From NCBI GenBank assembly GCA_021413825.1, contig JAIOPQ010000087.1, forward strand, positions 1-54,581: DNA of 54,581 nucleotides, read 5' to 3'. Each line of letters starts with the position of its first letter. Within the stretch, counting starts at the first letter, position 1. The notes below the pieces were generated by a model that made no database searches, had not been told where the DNA came from, and was given only the letters and a program-made list of their open reading frames with translations. The stretch is from Spirochaetia bacterium (GTDB taxonomy: Bacteria; Spirochaetota; Leptospiria; Leptospirales; Leptonemataceae). Positions 25,274-33,394 of this stretch are shown here, piece by piece. The position numbers and the translations under genes are program-made.

Positions 25274-26698
25274 TTGTGCAAGCGCAGGCATCCGGACTCT
25301 GGAAGTGCTTTGATTCTATTTCGGTTTGTTCAGGCCGTTCTGATTCTGGGCTTCTCTGCGGGAATCCTTTTTCTGGGTTACTCCTGGATCCAGTATCTCA
25401 GGGCCAGGCGCGCCCAAAAATCACTGTTGCAACGCATGGTATCCCCGATCCCGCCCGGCAATCGGGCTGCAATGTTTCAATTTGTTTTTGCTCCACTTTT
25501 GTACCTGGAGTTTGAACTGGGTCGTGATCTCATTCTTGTGGAAAAGCGATTCAGCATCGGCGGTCGTAAATTGATTGGGAACTCCGCTGAGTCCATAATT
25601 GAAATGCTAGAACCAGTTCTTTCTGAATGGATAAGATCGGATTTACCCCTGGCAGCAATTCCGTCTGATATTATGCGCAAAGCTCGGCTTGGAAAACATT
25701 CTATTGTTCTGTTCAATCTTTCCAATAAGACCGATGTAAGAAGACGCATTGTGTTACTGCTCCTGTCAGAAAAACTTTTGCCATCGCTTGAGGCGCTGAG
25801 TTCATTTGTACGTGGAAACCTGAAAGAAAACGTTCAGCCGTCTGTGCAACAAACGATGGTCGCTCGGCAGCAGGCGCCTGATCATTTTCAAAAACATTCC
25901 GGACACCCCTTTGATGATTCTCGCAGATCAGCTCAGAGAACAAAACGACGCGATCTTTCGCGCCGTGCGTTGCTTGCGGAAGCAGAACTGGAAAGCCGGC
26001 GGCTTGCTATGTTACAAATTGCGCACGATATTAGGATTCCAGTATCTGCACTGCGCTTGATTCGCGCTAATCTCGTGGCTCAATGGGAAACAATTCGATC
26101 CAACCTGCCAGCTCCTGAGGTTCACATGGATGGACTGATCGGACGCCTGGGCAAGCAGCTGACAAATCTGGAACTCTTTGCTTCGAGCTATCTGGATCTG
26201 GAGCTTGCCGATAAATTGCATTCAACAGATCAAGTTGCTACTGACGCGATCGATTTAGGCGTACTCTGGCTTGAGCTGCTGGACGCTCATGCGGAAGAAA
26301 TGAAAAGCAAACGACTGCAATTGAAACTGGACGGTAAATGGGAAGGGCATGTAGTTCTGGGAGTGCGCAATTCAATCGTCAGGATTCTCGAGAACATTCT
26401 TTCAAATGCTCTGAAGTTTTCGCGCTCTGGAGGGACACTCTGGACCGGGGTTAAAACGGATGAGCATGCATGTGTTCTTGAGCTGGAGGATTGCGGTCCG
26501 GGCATGACGGCTGATGCGGAAGGAATTCAATTTGACCTGGCAAAGAAGAATCTTGGTCCGGGGGGAACGGGTTACGGACTTGGCCTTGCAGCAGCAAGAC
26601 GGTTGGCCGAACGAATGCTGGGTAGTCTGCTTTCCGTTCCGCCTTTACGAGGGAGCGGTGCGCGGTTTCTTCTTGTACTTCCGAGAAAACCTGAGTGA
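25274..26698 (+). CDS. Membrane-anchored sensor histidine kinase
   Basis: 474 residues: one clear N-terminal membrane segment (about 16-40, VLILGFSAGILFLGYSWI), a linker of about 200 residues with no recognised sensor fold, then dimerisation/H-box LQIAHDIRIPVSALRLIR (His about 250; Arg replaces the usual L/T between Asp-Ile and Pro). N-box ILENILSNALKFS, G1 LEDCGPGM and G2 GGTGYGLGLA follow. No response regulator is adjacent. The start is not certain: TTG at 25274 gives the longest frame, and TTG at 25310, with GGAAG before it, is also plausible. The usual signal of such kinases is unknown here. Confidence 0.83.
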   Translation: MCKRRHPDSGSALILFRFVQAVLILGFSAGILFLGYSWIQYLRARRAQKSLLQRMVSPIPPGNRAAMFQFVFAPLLYLEFELGRDLILVEKRFSIGGRKLIGNSAESIIEMLEPVLSEWIRSDLPLAAIPSDIMRKARLGKHSIVLFNLSNKTDVRRRIVLLLLSEKLLPSLEALSSFVRGNLKENVQPSVQQTMVARQQAPDHFQKHSGHPFDDSRRSAQRTKRRDLSRRALLAEAELESRRLAMLQIAHDIRIPVSALRLIRANLVAQWETIRSNLPAPEVHMDGLIGRLGKQLTNLELFASSYLDLELADKLHSTDQVATDAIDLGVLWLELLDAHAEEMKSKRLQLKLDGKWEGHVVLGVRNSIVRILENILSNALKFSRSGGTLWTGVKTDEHACVLELEDCGPGMTADAEGIQFDLAKKNLGPGGTGYGLGLAAARRLAERMLGSLLSVPPLRGSGARFLLVLPRKPE

Positions 26699-26785
26699 CC
26701 CTGGCTTCGGGAAAATAGTTAAGATATGCAAATTTTGCGTTCCTGTGGCCGGGAAGACCTCCGTCATTAGCTGCGATTCCAGATT

Positions 26786-27055
26786 TTGCTTGTACTTTCC
26801 ACCTGGGTGGCCATCTATGGGCTCATGATCACCGGGATCCACCTACGGAACACCACGGGCAAGCGCTCAGGGTCTTTTTTTCGTTATGAATATGGTGAAG
26901 ACCTGTTTGGCTACATGTATCTGGATGTAATTAGGGGCAAGAAGCATCGCGCAGCGCGCGTCTGGACTGCCCTGTTTAACAATAAAATCGAATTTCTAAT
27001 CACGCTTGATCTCGAGCTGGAAAGAAAAGAGAACCTTAACTATATTCACGCCTGA
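26786..27055 (+). CDS. Small protein of unknown function with N-terminal hydrophobic segment
   Basis: About 89 residues. A short hydrophobic start (LVLSTWVAIYGLMITGI) is followed by a well-ordered hydrophilic part with aromatic residues (GSFFRYEYGEDLFGYMYLDV) and a helical tail (WTALFNNKIEFLITLDLELE). It has the composition of a real protein and sits in the 400-bp gap between the kinase and the gpsA fusion, both plus strand. No ATG is available; TTG at 26786 is the best start, and the frame is open back to 26771. It resembles small conserved spirochaetal proteins in pattern, but I cannot name a family. Confidence 0.58.
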   Translation: MLVLSTWVAIYGLMITGIHLRNTTGKRSGSFFRYEYGEDLFGYMYLDVIRGKKHRAARVWTALFNNKIEFLITLDLELERKENLNYIHA

Positions 27056-27096
27056 GTTCTGATTGCCTTTTTTTATCCCTGTCCTAGCTTCGCGCT

Positions 27097-29490
27097 GTGG
27101 ATGAGCCGTTATACGTTCTTGGTTCTGGATCGCTTGGAATTATCCTTTCTACGCTACTCGCTGAAAAAGCGCCCGTAGTAACCCTTTGCTGGCACGACGC
27201 AGAAGAGGCAGCGCGAATTCGTCGCAGCGGCAGCACGCAGCTATTGGACCAGGTTTTCTTCTTTCCTGATAATATAGAAATAACTACACGAAATACCTAT
27301 CTCCAGGATAACTTTATTTTGTTCGTCGCCGTTTCTTCACGTGAGCTGGAGGAAACAATGGAGAGCATGCTTGCTGCTCTGAAAGATAAAGTTGGCACTG
27401 TGGTACTTTTCACCAAAGGCGTGCCGTCCTACACAGCCCGAAAAAAACACAGCGCCAACACATTTTGCGACTATATGGAAAAGTATGCGCTGGAGCATGG
27501 AATCACTCGCGTGAACTTTGCCGCTGTAAACGGGCCAGCACTGCTTTCAGAACTGTTTCATTCATCATACAGTTTCTTGAATGTTGGTTGCGCAAACCTC
27601 GAGGCGGGCAAGCGAGTTGCTGAAATTCTAGCAAGCGATCGCATTTATTGCGAACATACTTCAGACGTGATCGGCGTAGAGATGTGTGGAGTTTTGAAAA
27701 ATCCAATTGCAATTGCATGCGGGATTGCCTCGGCGATGAAGGAAGTTGGCGGGAATTTCATGGGCGAGCTAATCCATCGCGGCTTTCGCGAAATGCTCTC
27801 CCTTTCGCTGGCCCTGGGTGCACGCCAGGAGACAATTATTGGCCGATCTGGAATTGCTGATCTGGCCACAACATGTATGAGTCCGGAGAGTCGGAACCGC
27901 GCCTATGGTGAACGATTCATGAAACGTCTATTAGCCGGCGAAGATGATCCGGGAATCCTGGATAAACTTGAAACTTTCCTAACGCCAGAGCGCGTAATTC
28001 AAAAAGATGTACTCCACACAAAGGACGTAGTAGAAGGCGGATTTGCAATCAGTTCAATCGTTGAGTTGGGAGAAGAGCTTCAAATTGAGATTCCAATTTA
28101 TCGCGCTGTGTACGAAATACTTTCGCGTCGCAGTCCGCCAACTGCGCTGATTTCTGCGGTCATTGGAGCACCGGTTCGTGATCAGGAAACTCCTGTAATC
28201 AAACGCAGACAGGGGTTGCATTTGGCATCCGGAACTGATTTTGTGGAAGTGCTATCGGAGCGTGTGTTTCACAATGTACATCATACAAAAGGAATGCAGG
28301 CGCGTATCAAGAAACAATCAGGACACGTACTGCAGCAGCTTGAGAAGCGACTCGGAAAGGCCCGAGCCACAAAAAACAAAATGGATCTGGAGAAACTTCC
28401 GCGCGAGCGCGACCTCTGGACTGGTCTGTCGTCTGCATTTGCAGAAGAAGAAGGCAAAGCTCTCAAGGATTTGATTCAATTTTACGCCAGCGAAATCGCA
28501 GACAGTTACACTCCAGGAATGCGAGAGACATTGATTCGCCTACTTGCGCCGGTTCGATTTGCAGCGAGCGGTTTTAGGTTTGGATCTGCACTACCAAGGA
28601 TAGGTGGCTACGTAGACGATTTGAAAGAACTGGCCGCGCGTTACAATATCATGTATGCGCCAACGCATCGTTCACATCTAGATTCAGTGGAGGTCGCTTT
28701 TGGCCTTTCATGGCTTTCCCTTCCATTACCAAGATATGCAGCCGGAATAAACCTCATGACCGATGCATTTCAATCGTGGCTTCTACGCTCATTTGGGGCG
28801 TATGCCGTGGATCGCGAGCGCACCCGGAATTTCCTCTACCTGGAATGTCTTTCATCGTATGCAACTGTGATGCTTGAATCTGGAATTCCATCGCTTATGT
28901 ACCCGGAGGGAACGCGCAGTCGGACGGGCGGAATCGTGCAAATTAAGACGGGACTACTTTCCACTGCAGTCGACGCGTTTCGAAATACAGGCCGCGAAGT
29001 AGTAGTCGTTCCACTTGCGCTTTCCTACGAAAGCGTTCCGGAGGATGCATTCTATTGCGATCTGGAGCCTGAGCCACCCTTCAAAGATTTCATCAACAAA
29101 CGTGGCAGCGCCTACCTGGACGTATGTCATCCAATCCGCGTGTCACAACATATGAATTCAGACGATCCGACACACTCCATTGCACTCAATATCGCTGATG
29201 AATGGCGGAAGCATCTACGTGTTTTACCCAATCATGTAATCGCTCGTTTGCTGGCCGATGGAGGACATTCTCTGGATCTGGCAACCTTGCCCGGAAAGGT
29301 TGAGGCATTCGTGGCCCACCAAACAGCTAACTTCCTGACCCGGGAGACTAAGGAAATCGTTGAACAAGGCGTACAATCGCTCATCAAGCGAGGTATAGCC
29401 CGCCGAGAAAACGGAAATCTTGTGTCTGCCAGGCCAGCCTTGACTGCATACTATGGAAGCATGATACCTGACTCCCCGGTTGCACGGTAA
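27097..29490 (+). CDS. Glycerol-3-phosphate dehydrogenase fused to a glycerolipid acyltransferase
   Basis: 797 residues. The N-terminal half (1-350) is NAD(P)-dependent G3P dehydrogenase, GpsA type: VLGSGSLGIILST (Rossmann loop), FTKGVPSY, NGPALLSEL, CGVLKNPIAIACG with the catalytic Lys, and GRSGIADLATTC. After a helical linker, an acyltransferase of the PlsB/PlsC superfamily begins: HRSHLD (HX4D, about 523), RTRNFLYLE (about 570) and YPEGTRSRTGGI (about 602). One polypeptide would reduce dihydroxyacetone phosphate to G3P and acylate it, starting phospholipid synthesis. PlsB-like G3P acylation is inferred from the partner. The start is GTG 27097, with a weak ribosome binding site. Confidence 0.9.
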   Translation: MDEPLYVLGSGSLGIILSTLLAEKAPVVTLCWHDAEEAARIRRSGSTQLLDQVFFFPDNIEITTRNTYLQDNFILFVAVSSRELEETMESMLAALKDKVGTVVLFTKGVPSYTARKKHSANTFCDYMEKYALEHGITRVNFAAVNGPALLSELFHSSYSFLNVGCANLEAGKRVAEILASDRIYCEHTSDVIGVEMCGVLKNPIAIACGIASAMKEVGGNFMGELIHRGFREMLSLSLALGARQETIIGRSGIADLATTCMSPESRNRAYGERFMKRLLAGEDDPGILDKLETFLTPERVIQKDVLHTKDVVEGGFAISSIVELGEELQIEIPIYRAVYEILSRRSPPTALISAVIGAPVRDQETPVIKRRQGLHLASGTDFVEVLSERVFHNVHHTKGMQARIKKQSGHVLQQLEKRLGKARATKNKMDLEKLPRERDLWTGLSSAFAEEEGKALKDLIQFYASEIADSYTPGMRETLIRLLAPVRFAASGFRFGSALPRIGGYVDDLKELAARYNIMYAPTHRSHLDSVEVAFGLSWLSLPLPRYAAGINLMTDAFQSWLLRSFGAYAVDRERTRNFLYLECLSSYATVMLESGIPSLMYPEGTRSRTGGIVQIKTGLLSTAVDAFRNTGREVVVVPLALSYESVPEDAFYCDLEPEPPFKDFINKRGSAYLDVCHPIRVSQHMNSDDPTHSIALNIADEWRKHLRVLPNHVIARLLADGGHSLDLATLPGKVEAFVAHQTANFLTRETKEIVEQGVQSLIKRGIARRENGNLVSARPALTAYYGSMIPDSPVAR

Positions 29491-29583
29491 CTGGAACAAG
29501 GAATTAGTTGCGATTTCCCAGGGATTCAACCCCAAACCTGGAAAAAGGATTGCCTGTTTTTTGGTAAGAAAGTAACACTGTGT

Positions 29584-29599
29584 CAGGAAACATTTCCTG
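29584..29599 (+). promoter_or_regulatory. Perfect palindrome in the lipase leader
   Basis: CAGGAAA and TTTCCTG are exact inverted arms around CA, ending within two to four bases of the Shine-Dalgarno G-run of the lipase gene (start 29611). It could be an operator or an mRNA hairpin that affects ribosome access. A weak promoter candidate (TTGCCT, 17 nt, TAACAC) lies just upstream. Confidence 0.4.
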
Positions 29600-29610
29600 G
29601 GGGGGAACTA

Positions 29611-30612
29611 ATGAAAAAACTAATGCTGGCTGGAGCCATTGCTCTGGTCGCTACGGCAGGGCTTTCTGCCAAATGCTTCATCTTCGTGCATGGTCACAAC
29701 AGCTCAAACCTGACATACACTCAGGCACGTGACTATTGGAAGAAAAGCAGCACCGATATGGTGTCTTACATTGCAAAAGATAACCAGTTCTATATTGTTA
29801 ACTGGAACTCCACTGTTTACTACTGGGATGGCGCAGTTGAAGTTGCAAACAAAATCAACAACGCACTTGCCGGCGGCGCAGACGGTGGTGGCAACAAGTG
29901 TCTCGCTGGTGAAACCAGTTATGTGCTCGTAGGCCATAGCATGGGAAATCCAACACTCGCCTACATCACTGGAAACTCACGCAGCACAGATCCATACTAC
30001 AACTATGGTGGGGCTAACTTCAAAAATATCGCGGATAAAATCTCAGTGCACGTTTCTGTTCAAGGCGCACATCGCGGAACATATGGCGCAGACGGTATCT
30101 GTGGAAATGCAAGCTGGATGACTAACTTCATCTCTGGAGCTGCTGGATTCTTCATGGGAAGCAGTTGCGACAATGGAACTGCATCACTCCAAACTGCTGA
30201 CAGCTGGCAAGTTCGGACCTATGCAAACTCTCCGCGCACAAACATTCATTTGATTTCAGGATATGAGGCGATCTTCGGATCAAGTGCACTCCTGGCGGGT
30301 GAAGATGACGGTCTGCTTTCTTATGCAAGTACGTTTGCCTGCAATGGCAGTGCGACTGCTAGCTATAGCACATCCAACATTTGCTTGAACTCAGCAAAAC
30401 AAGAAGTAAGCGGTTTCTACAACTGCGATCAACGTCATGAAAACCATGATGATGGCCGTAACGATCAAGACCGTGACACTACCAGGGCTGTAACAGGCGG
30501 TTGCTGGGGAACTAACACAAGCGATACTACAGTGCGTTCCAGCATGAGTAGCGCAGAACTCGTTCGTTGCATCTGGGCTTACAAGCCAGCGGGCGATACT
30601 TCCTGTAACTAA
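29611..30612 (+). CDS. Secreted alpha/beta-hydrolase (lipase-like)
   Basis: 333 residues: signal peptide MKKLMLAGAIALVATAGLSA, then a classical lipase core: oxyanion strand CFIFVHGHNSS (about 21-31), nucleophile elbow VLVGHSMGNP (about 108-117), and a C-terminal region with Asp and His candidates (LLAGEDDGLLSY and NCDQRHENHDDG). Eight or more cysteines suggest disulfides in the exported enzyme. It probably hydrolyses lipids or esters outside the inner membrane. Ribosome binding site GGGGGGAACTA. It has its own terminator 10 bases after the stop. Substrate unknown. Confidence 0.87.
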   Translation: MKKLMLAGAIALVATAGLSAKCFIFVHGHNSSNLTYTQARDYWKKSSTDMVSYIAKDNQFYIVNWNSTVYYWDGAVEVANKINNALAGGADGGGNKCLAGETSYVLVGHSMGNPTLAYITGNSRSTDPYYNYGGANFKNIADKISVHVSVQGAHRGTYGADGICGNASWMTNFISGAAGFFMGSSCDNGTASLQTADSWQVRTYANSPRTNIHLISGYEAIFGSSALLAGEDDGLLSYASTFACNGSATASYSTSNICLNSAKQEVSGFYNCDQRHENHDDGRNDQDRDTTRAVTGGCWGTNTSDTTVRSSMSSAELVRCIWAYKPAGDTSCN

Positions 30613-30621
30613 TTCTCTTGT

Positions 30622-30655
30622 GAAACGCAGGTCTTCGGGCCTGCGTTCTTATTCC
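30622..30655 (+). terminator. Rho-independent terminator of the lipase gene
   Basis: AACGCAGG pairs with CCTGCGTT around TCTTCGGG, followed by CTTATT, 11-12 bases after the stop codon. Confidence 0.85.
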
Positions 30656-30694
30656 TCAACTTCAAATACTCAGAAATAATCTCAGGACTTAATC

Positions 30695-31813
30695 ATGTCG
30701 AAGCGGAACCTAATCTTTATTGGAATCGGTCTGGTAATTCTATTGGTTATTGGATTTGTTTTGTTTGAGCGAAAGGGTCGATCATCCAATTCCGCAAACG
30801 GCGACGCACAAGGCAAACGTAGCTGGAGTGAATTCTTTGGTATTGGCGGAGAAGGTGAGATTCGCGACGGGGAACCGCTTAGCCCAAAGACTGTCCTTTT
30901 CAACAGCGCGAAAGAATACCGCGAGCGCGCCAAATGGCCACCGTACTCTCTTCCAATTACTTCTAAGAATGATCCTGTTACAGAAGATTTTGAAAGTGTC
31001 CCACCTCAAATGCCACACCCGGATCATCCGGATGGTCCTTTCCTGGTTCACTATTTACCCAAGAATAGCTTTAATCCAACCGAACCGCTAGTAGTTCATG
31101 CATTCTTAATTGATTCCGACAAAAAGAAGATTCCGTTCAAAGGCATTACCGCGACTTTAACTGTCGGTGGCGCCAACGGCAAACAAATCGCTCGCATGGA
31201 TATGCGCGACGATGGACAGACCGCAGACGAAAAAGGAGATCTAATTTACACTGCTGCATTCACACTTCCACCGGATCTTGCCCGCGATAATAAACCAGCT
31301 AACTATATTATTGTGCTGAATGCACAAACGAGCGTGGGCGAAATCCTTGTAACGAACGCATTCAATGTTGGTGCACTAAATATCCGGCACACTGGAAAGT
31401 TCTCTGACAGCATCCAATCGGACGAAAAGGGAAACCACCTGGTTGTTGAGCCTGAGTTTCAAATCGAAAAAGAAGGTTTCTATCATATCCAGGGAAGTCT
31501 CTACTCAGAAGAAGGAGAAGCAATTGGTTGGGCCCAGAATCGGGTCAAACTGGCTCCAGGCACGCATATTATTCCATTGAAATTCTATGGAGCAATGTTT
31601 TGCAATAGTAAGACCGATGGACCATATGTATTACGTAACTTTGCCTATGCAAATGTTGTGGCAATGCCAGGGCCTCGCAGCATCAATCACAAGAATCTCC
31701 ACAAGACACAACCATACAAGGCTTCTCAGTTTACGTGTAACTCATTTGAAGATCCAGAAATGCTGGCCAAAGCCAAGCAGCTAGAACAGGACGCTGGCGA
31801 AGAAAAACAATAA
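30695..31813 (+). CDS. Membrane-anchored exported protein with choice-of-anchor-X-like domain
   Basis: 372 residues. One N-terminal membrane anchor (LIFIGIGLVILLVIGFVLF, 5-23), a Ser/Gly linker, then a beta-rich exoplasmic part with two Ig-like segments. The first contains ARMDMRDDGQTADEKGDLIYTAAF, which fits the 'D-D-G...gD..Y' calcium-type loop of choice-of-anchor-X domains. The C-terminal part has MFCNSKTDGPYVLRNFAYAN and ends in a charged tail. Role unknown, probably envelope scaffolding or adhesion (inference). Ribosome binding site TCAGGACTTAATC before ATG 30695. Repeat copy C follows the stop directly. Confidence 0.75.
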   Translation: MSKRNLIFIGIGLVILLVIGFVLFERKGRSSNSANGDAQGKRSWSEFFGIGGEGEIRDGEPLSPKTVLFNSAKEYRERAKWPPYSLPITSKNDPVTEDFESVPPQMPHPDHPDGPFLVHYLPKNSFNPTEPLVVHAFLIDSDKKKIPFKGITATLTVGGANGKQIARMDMRDDGQTADEKGDLIYTAAFTLPPDLARDNKPANYIIVLNAQTSVGEILVTNAFNVGALNIRHTGKFSDSIQSDEKGNHLVVEPEFQIEKEGFYHIQGSLYSEEGEAIGWAQNRVKLAPGTHIIPLKFYGAMFCNSKTDGPYVLRNFAYANVVAMPGPRSINHKNLHKTQPYKASQFTCNSFEDPEMLAKAKQLEQDAGEEKQ

Positions 31814-31982
31814 GCTCTGGCGGCTCCCGCGCGGGTTACTGGTCCATTTTAACGGGCGGCGCACCTGCCCCTCGGCGCGGTGTTCCGAGCCGAGGGTCGC
31901 TCATATCAAATTCGCTTAACGACGCGCAACCCGTTAAATGGAAAAACAAGCGCCGGGTGCCTTGTCGCTAACGGGTTTCTAA
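31814..31982 (+). repeat. Structured 3' repeat, copy C
   Basis: It begins right after the TAA of the choice-of-anchor-like gene. Outer arms 31844-31862 and 31924-31941 (CCATTTTAACGGGCGGCGC against GCGCAACCCGTTAAATGG) pair with one bulge and two mismatches. Core CGGCGCGGTGTTCCGAGCC is at 31873-31891, inside a perfect CCCTCGG/CCGAGGG stem. The distal CCTTGTCGCTAACGGGTTT is at about 31960-31978. It lies in a convergent gap with xseA. Confidence 0.85.
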
Positions 31983-32036
31983 TGCTGTGCGGGACCAGTC
32001 GAAGGCTTGATTTGTCAAAACTCGCCTGGATAATGA

Positions 32037-33365
32037 TCAGAGTAAAGTGTCCTCTGATCCAGGAATCACCTGATCGACGTGAACCAGTAGTTTCCCCTCT
32101 GAAAGAATTACTTCAAGTTTCTCACCGGGCCGCGTTTCCTTTGCGCGCCTCAGAATTTTTTTATCAACATTTCGCAGAATCGAATAACCACGTTTCAGTG
32201 TTCCAAGCGGACTGAAGTTAGTCAGCCGTTCTTCAACGATCCTGAAGTGTTCCCAGAATTCCTGCACGCGGCTGGAATACAGCATCGATAGATTTTGGAA
32301 CGTCTCCAATTGTCGTTGGTTATGATTGATTCGTGCACGCATGGCCGTGTTGATTCCGCGATCCAGTGCGTCGAGTTCCATGAAAGCAGGTTCGAGCATT
32401 GCCGTAGGCTTTTTGTGGACGCGCGAAGTTAAAACACGTTGTAAGCGATCTTTGCCGCGCTTGTGATTTTGTAAGAGGGAATACCTGAGCCGCAATGCGC
32501 ATTCTTCTACGCGGTCCATTATTTCCCCAATAATTGGAACAACTTTCTGCACTGCGGCGCTGGGCGTTGCAGCATAATCGTCCGCGGCAAGGTCAGTCAA
32601 TGGATGATCGATTTCATGACCAACTGCAGAAACAATTGGAACGCGGGATCTTGCAAAGGCACGCACAACCATTTCGTCATTGAATGGTAGCAAATCCTCA
32701 AATGAACCGCCGCCACGACCTGCAATAATTACATCTACTTCCAGCTCAGGTCGATTTAGTAGATCGATTGCGTAGGCGATTGAATCTGCGGCTTCCGGGC
32801 CCTGAACCATGCACGGAGCAAGTAGCAGATTGATGGAAGGAAAGCGGCTACGAGCAACGCGAATAATGTCCTGGATAGCAGCTCCTGTTGGTGCAGTCGC
32901 AATTCCGAGAGTAAACGGAAATGACGGTAGGGGTCGTTTTTTTTCGCCGGCGAATAGACCTTCAGCATGCAGTTTACGTTTGAGCTGCTCGATCTTGAGG
33001 CGCAATAAGCCTTCCCCGGCAGGCAACACCTGTTGAACATTGAACTGGTACTGACCGCGCGGAACGAATACGCTGATTCCGCCCCGCGCCTGGATGCGCA
33101 GGCCATTTGCGATCTTTACGTCCCGGTTACGTTGATTAGCCCCCTTGAAAAAAGTACACGCAAGCGCCGATGATTCATCTTTGAGTGAAAAGTAAATATG
33201 ACCGCTAGTATGAGTTACGAGATTACTGATTTCTCCTTCAATCCAGATATTTTGAAGATGCAACTCACTTGCAAGAACGTCGCGCACGATCGTATTGATC
33301 TGCCCGATGGTTAGGATCTTCCTTCCGTCGTCCTGAGAATTTCTGAGAGGTTCCACTTGCGACAT
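32037..33365 (-). CDS. xseA: Exodeoxyribonuclease VII large subunit
   Basis: 442 residues. It degrades single-stranded DNA together with XseB (not in this window). N-terminal OB fold with LHLQNIWIEGEISNLVTHTSGHIYFSLKD, then catalytic region LPSFPFTLGIATAPTGAAIQDI, VIIAGRGGGSFEDLLPFNDE, SAVGHEIDHPLTDLAADDYAATPSAA, and a long coiled coil to the C-terminus that ends in the usual LKRGYSILRN segment. The length and all motifs fit. Start ATG at 33365. Downstream is repeat copy C; upstream, 29 bp away, is the frameshifted AI-2E gene. Confidence 0.96.
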   Translation of the reverse strand: MSQVEPLRNSQDDGRKILTIGQINTIVRDVLASELHLQNIWIEGEISNLVTHTSGHIYFSLKDESSALACTFFKGANQRNRDVKIANGLRIQARGGISVFVPRGQYQFNVQQVLPAGEGLLRLKIEQLKRKLHAEGLFAGEKKRPLPSFPFTLGIATAPTGAAIQDIIRVARSRFPSINLLLAPCMVQGPEAADSIAYAIDLLNRPELEVDVIIAGRGGGSFEDLLPFNDEMVVRAFARSRVPIVSAVGHEIDHPLTDLAADDYAATPSAAVQKVVPIIGEIMDRVEECALRLRYSLLQNHKRGKDRLQRVLTSRVHKKPTAMLEPAFMELDALDRGINTAMRARINHNQRQLETFQNLSMLYSSRVQEFWEHFRIVEERLTNFSPLGTLKRGYSILRNVDKKILRRAKETRPGEKLEVILSEGKLLVHVDQVIPGSEDTLL

Positions 33366-33394
33366 TCTAATCGCGGCCCAAGAATTTGTAAACG

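Noticed and set aside
4570..31982. The structured repeat as integron attC sites
   Set aside because: Placement after gene stops fits, but the copies lack consistent RYYYAAC and GTTRRRY end boxes, and no integrase is in the window. Kept as an unnamed structured repeat.
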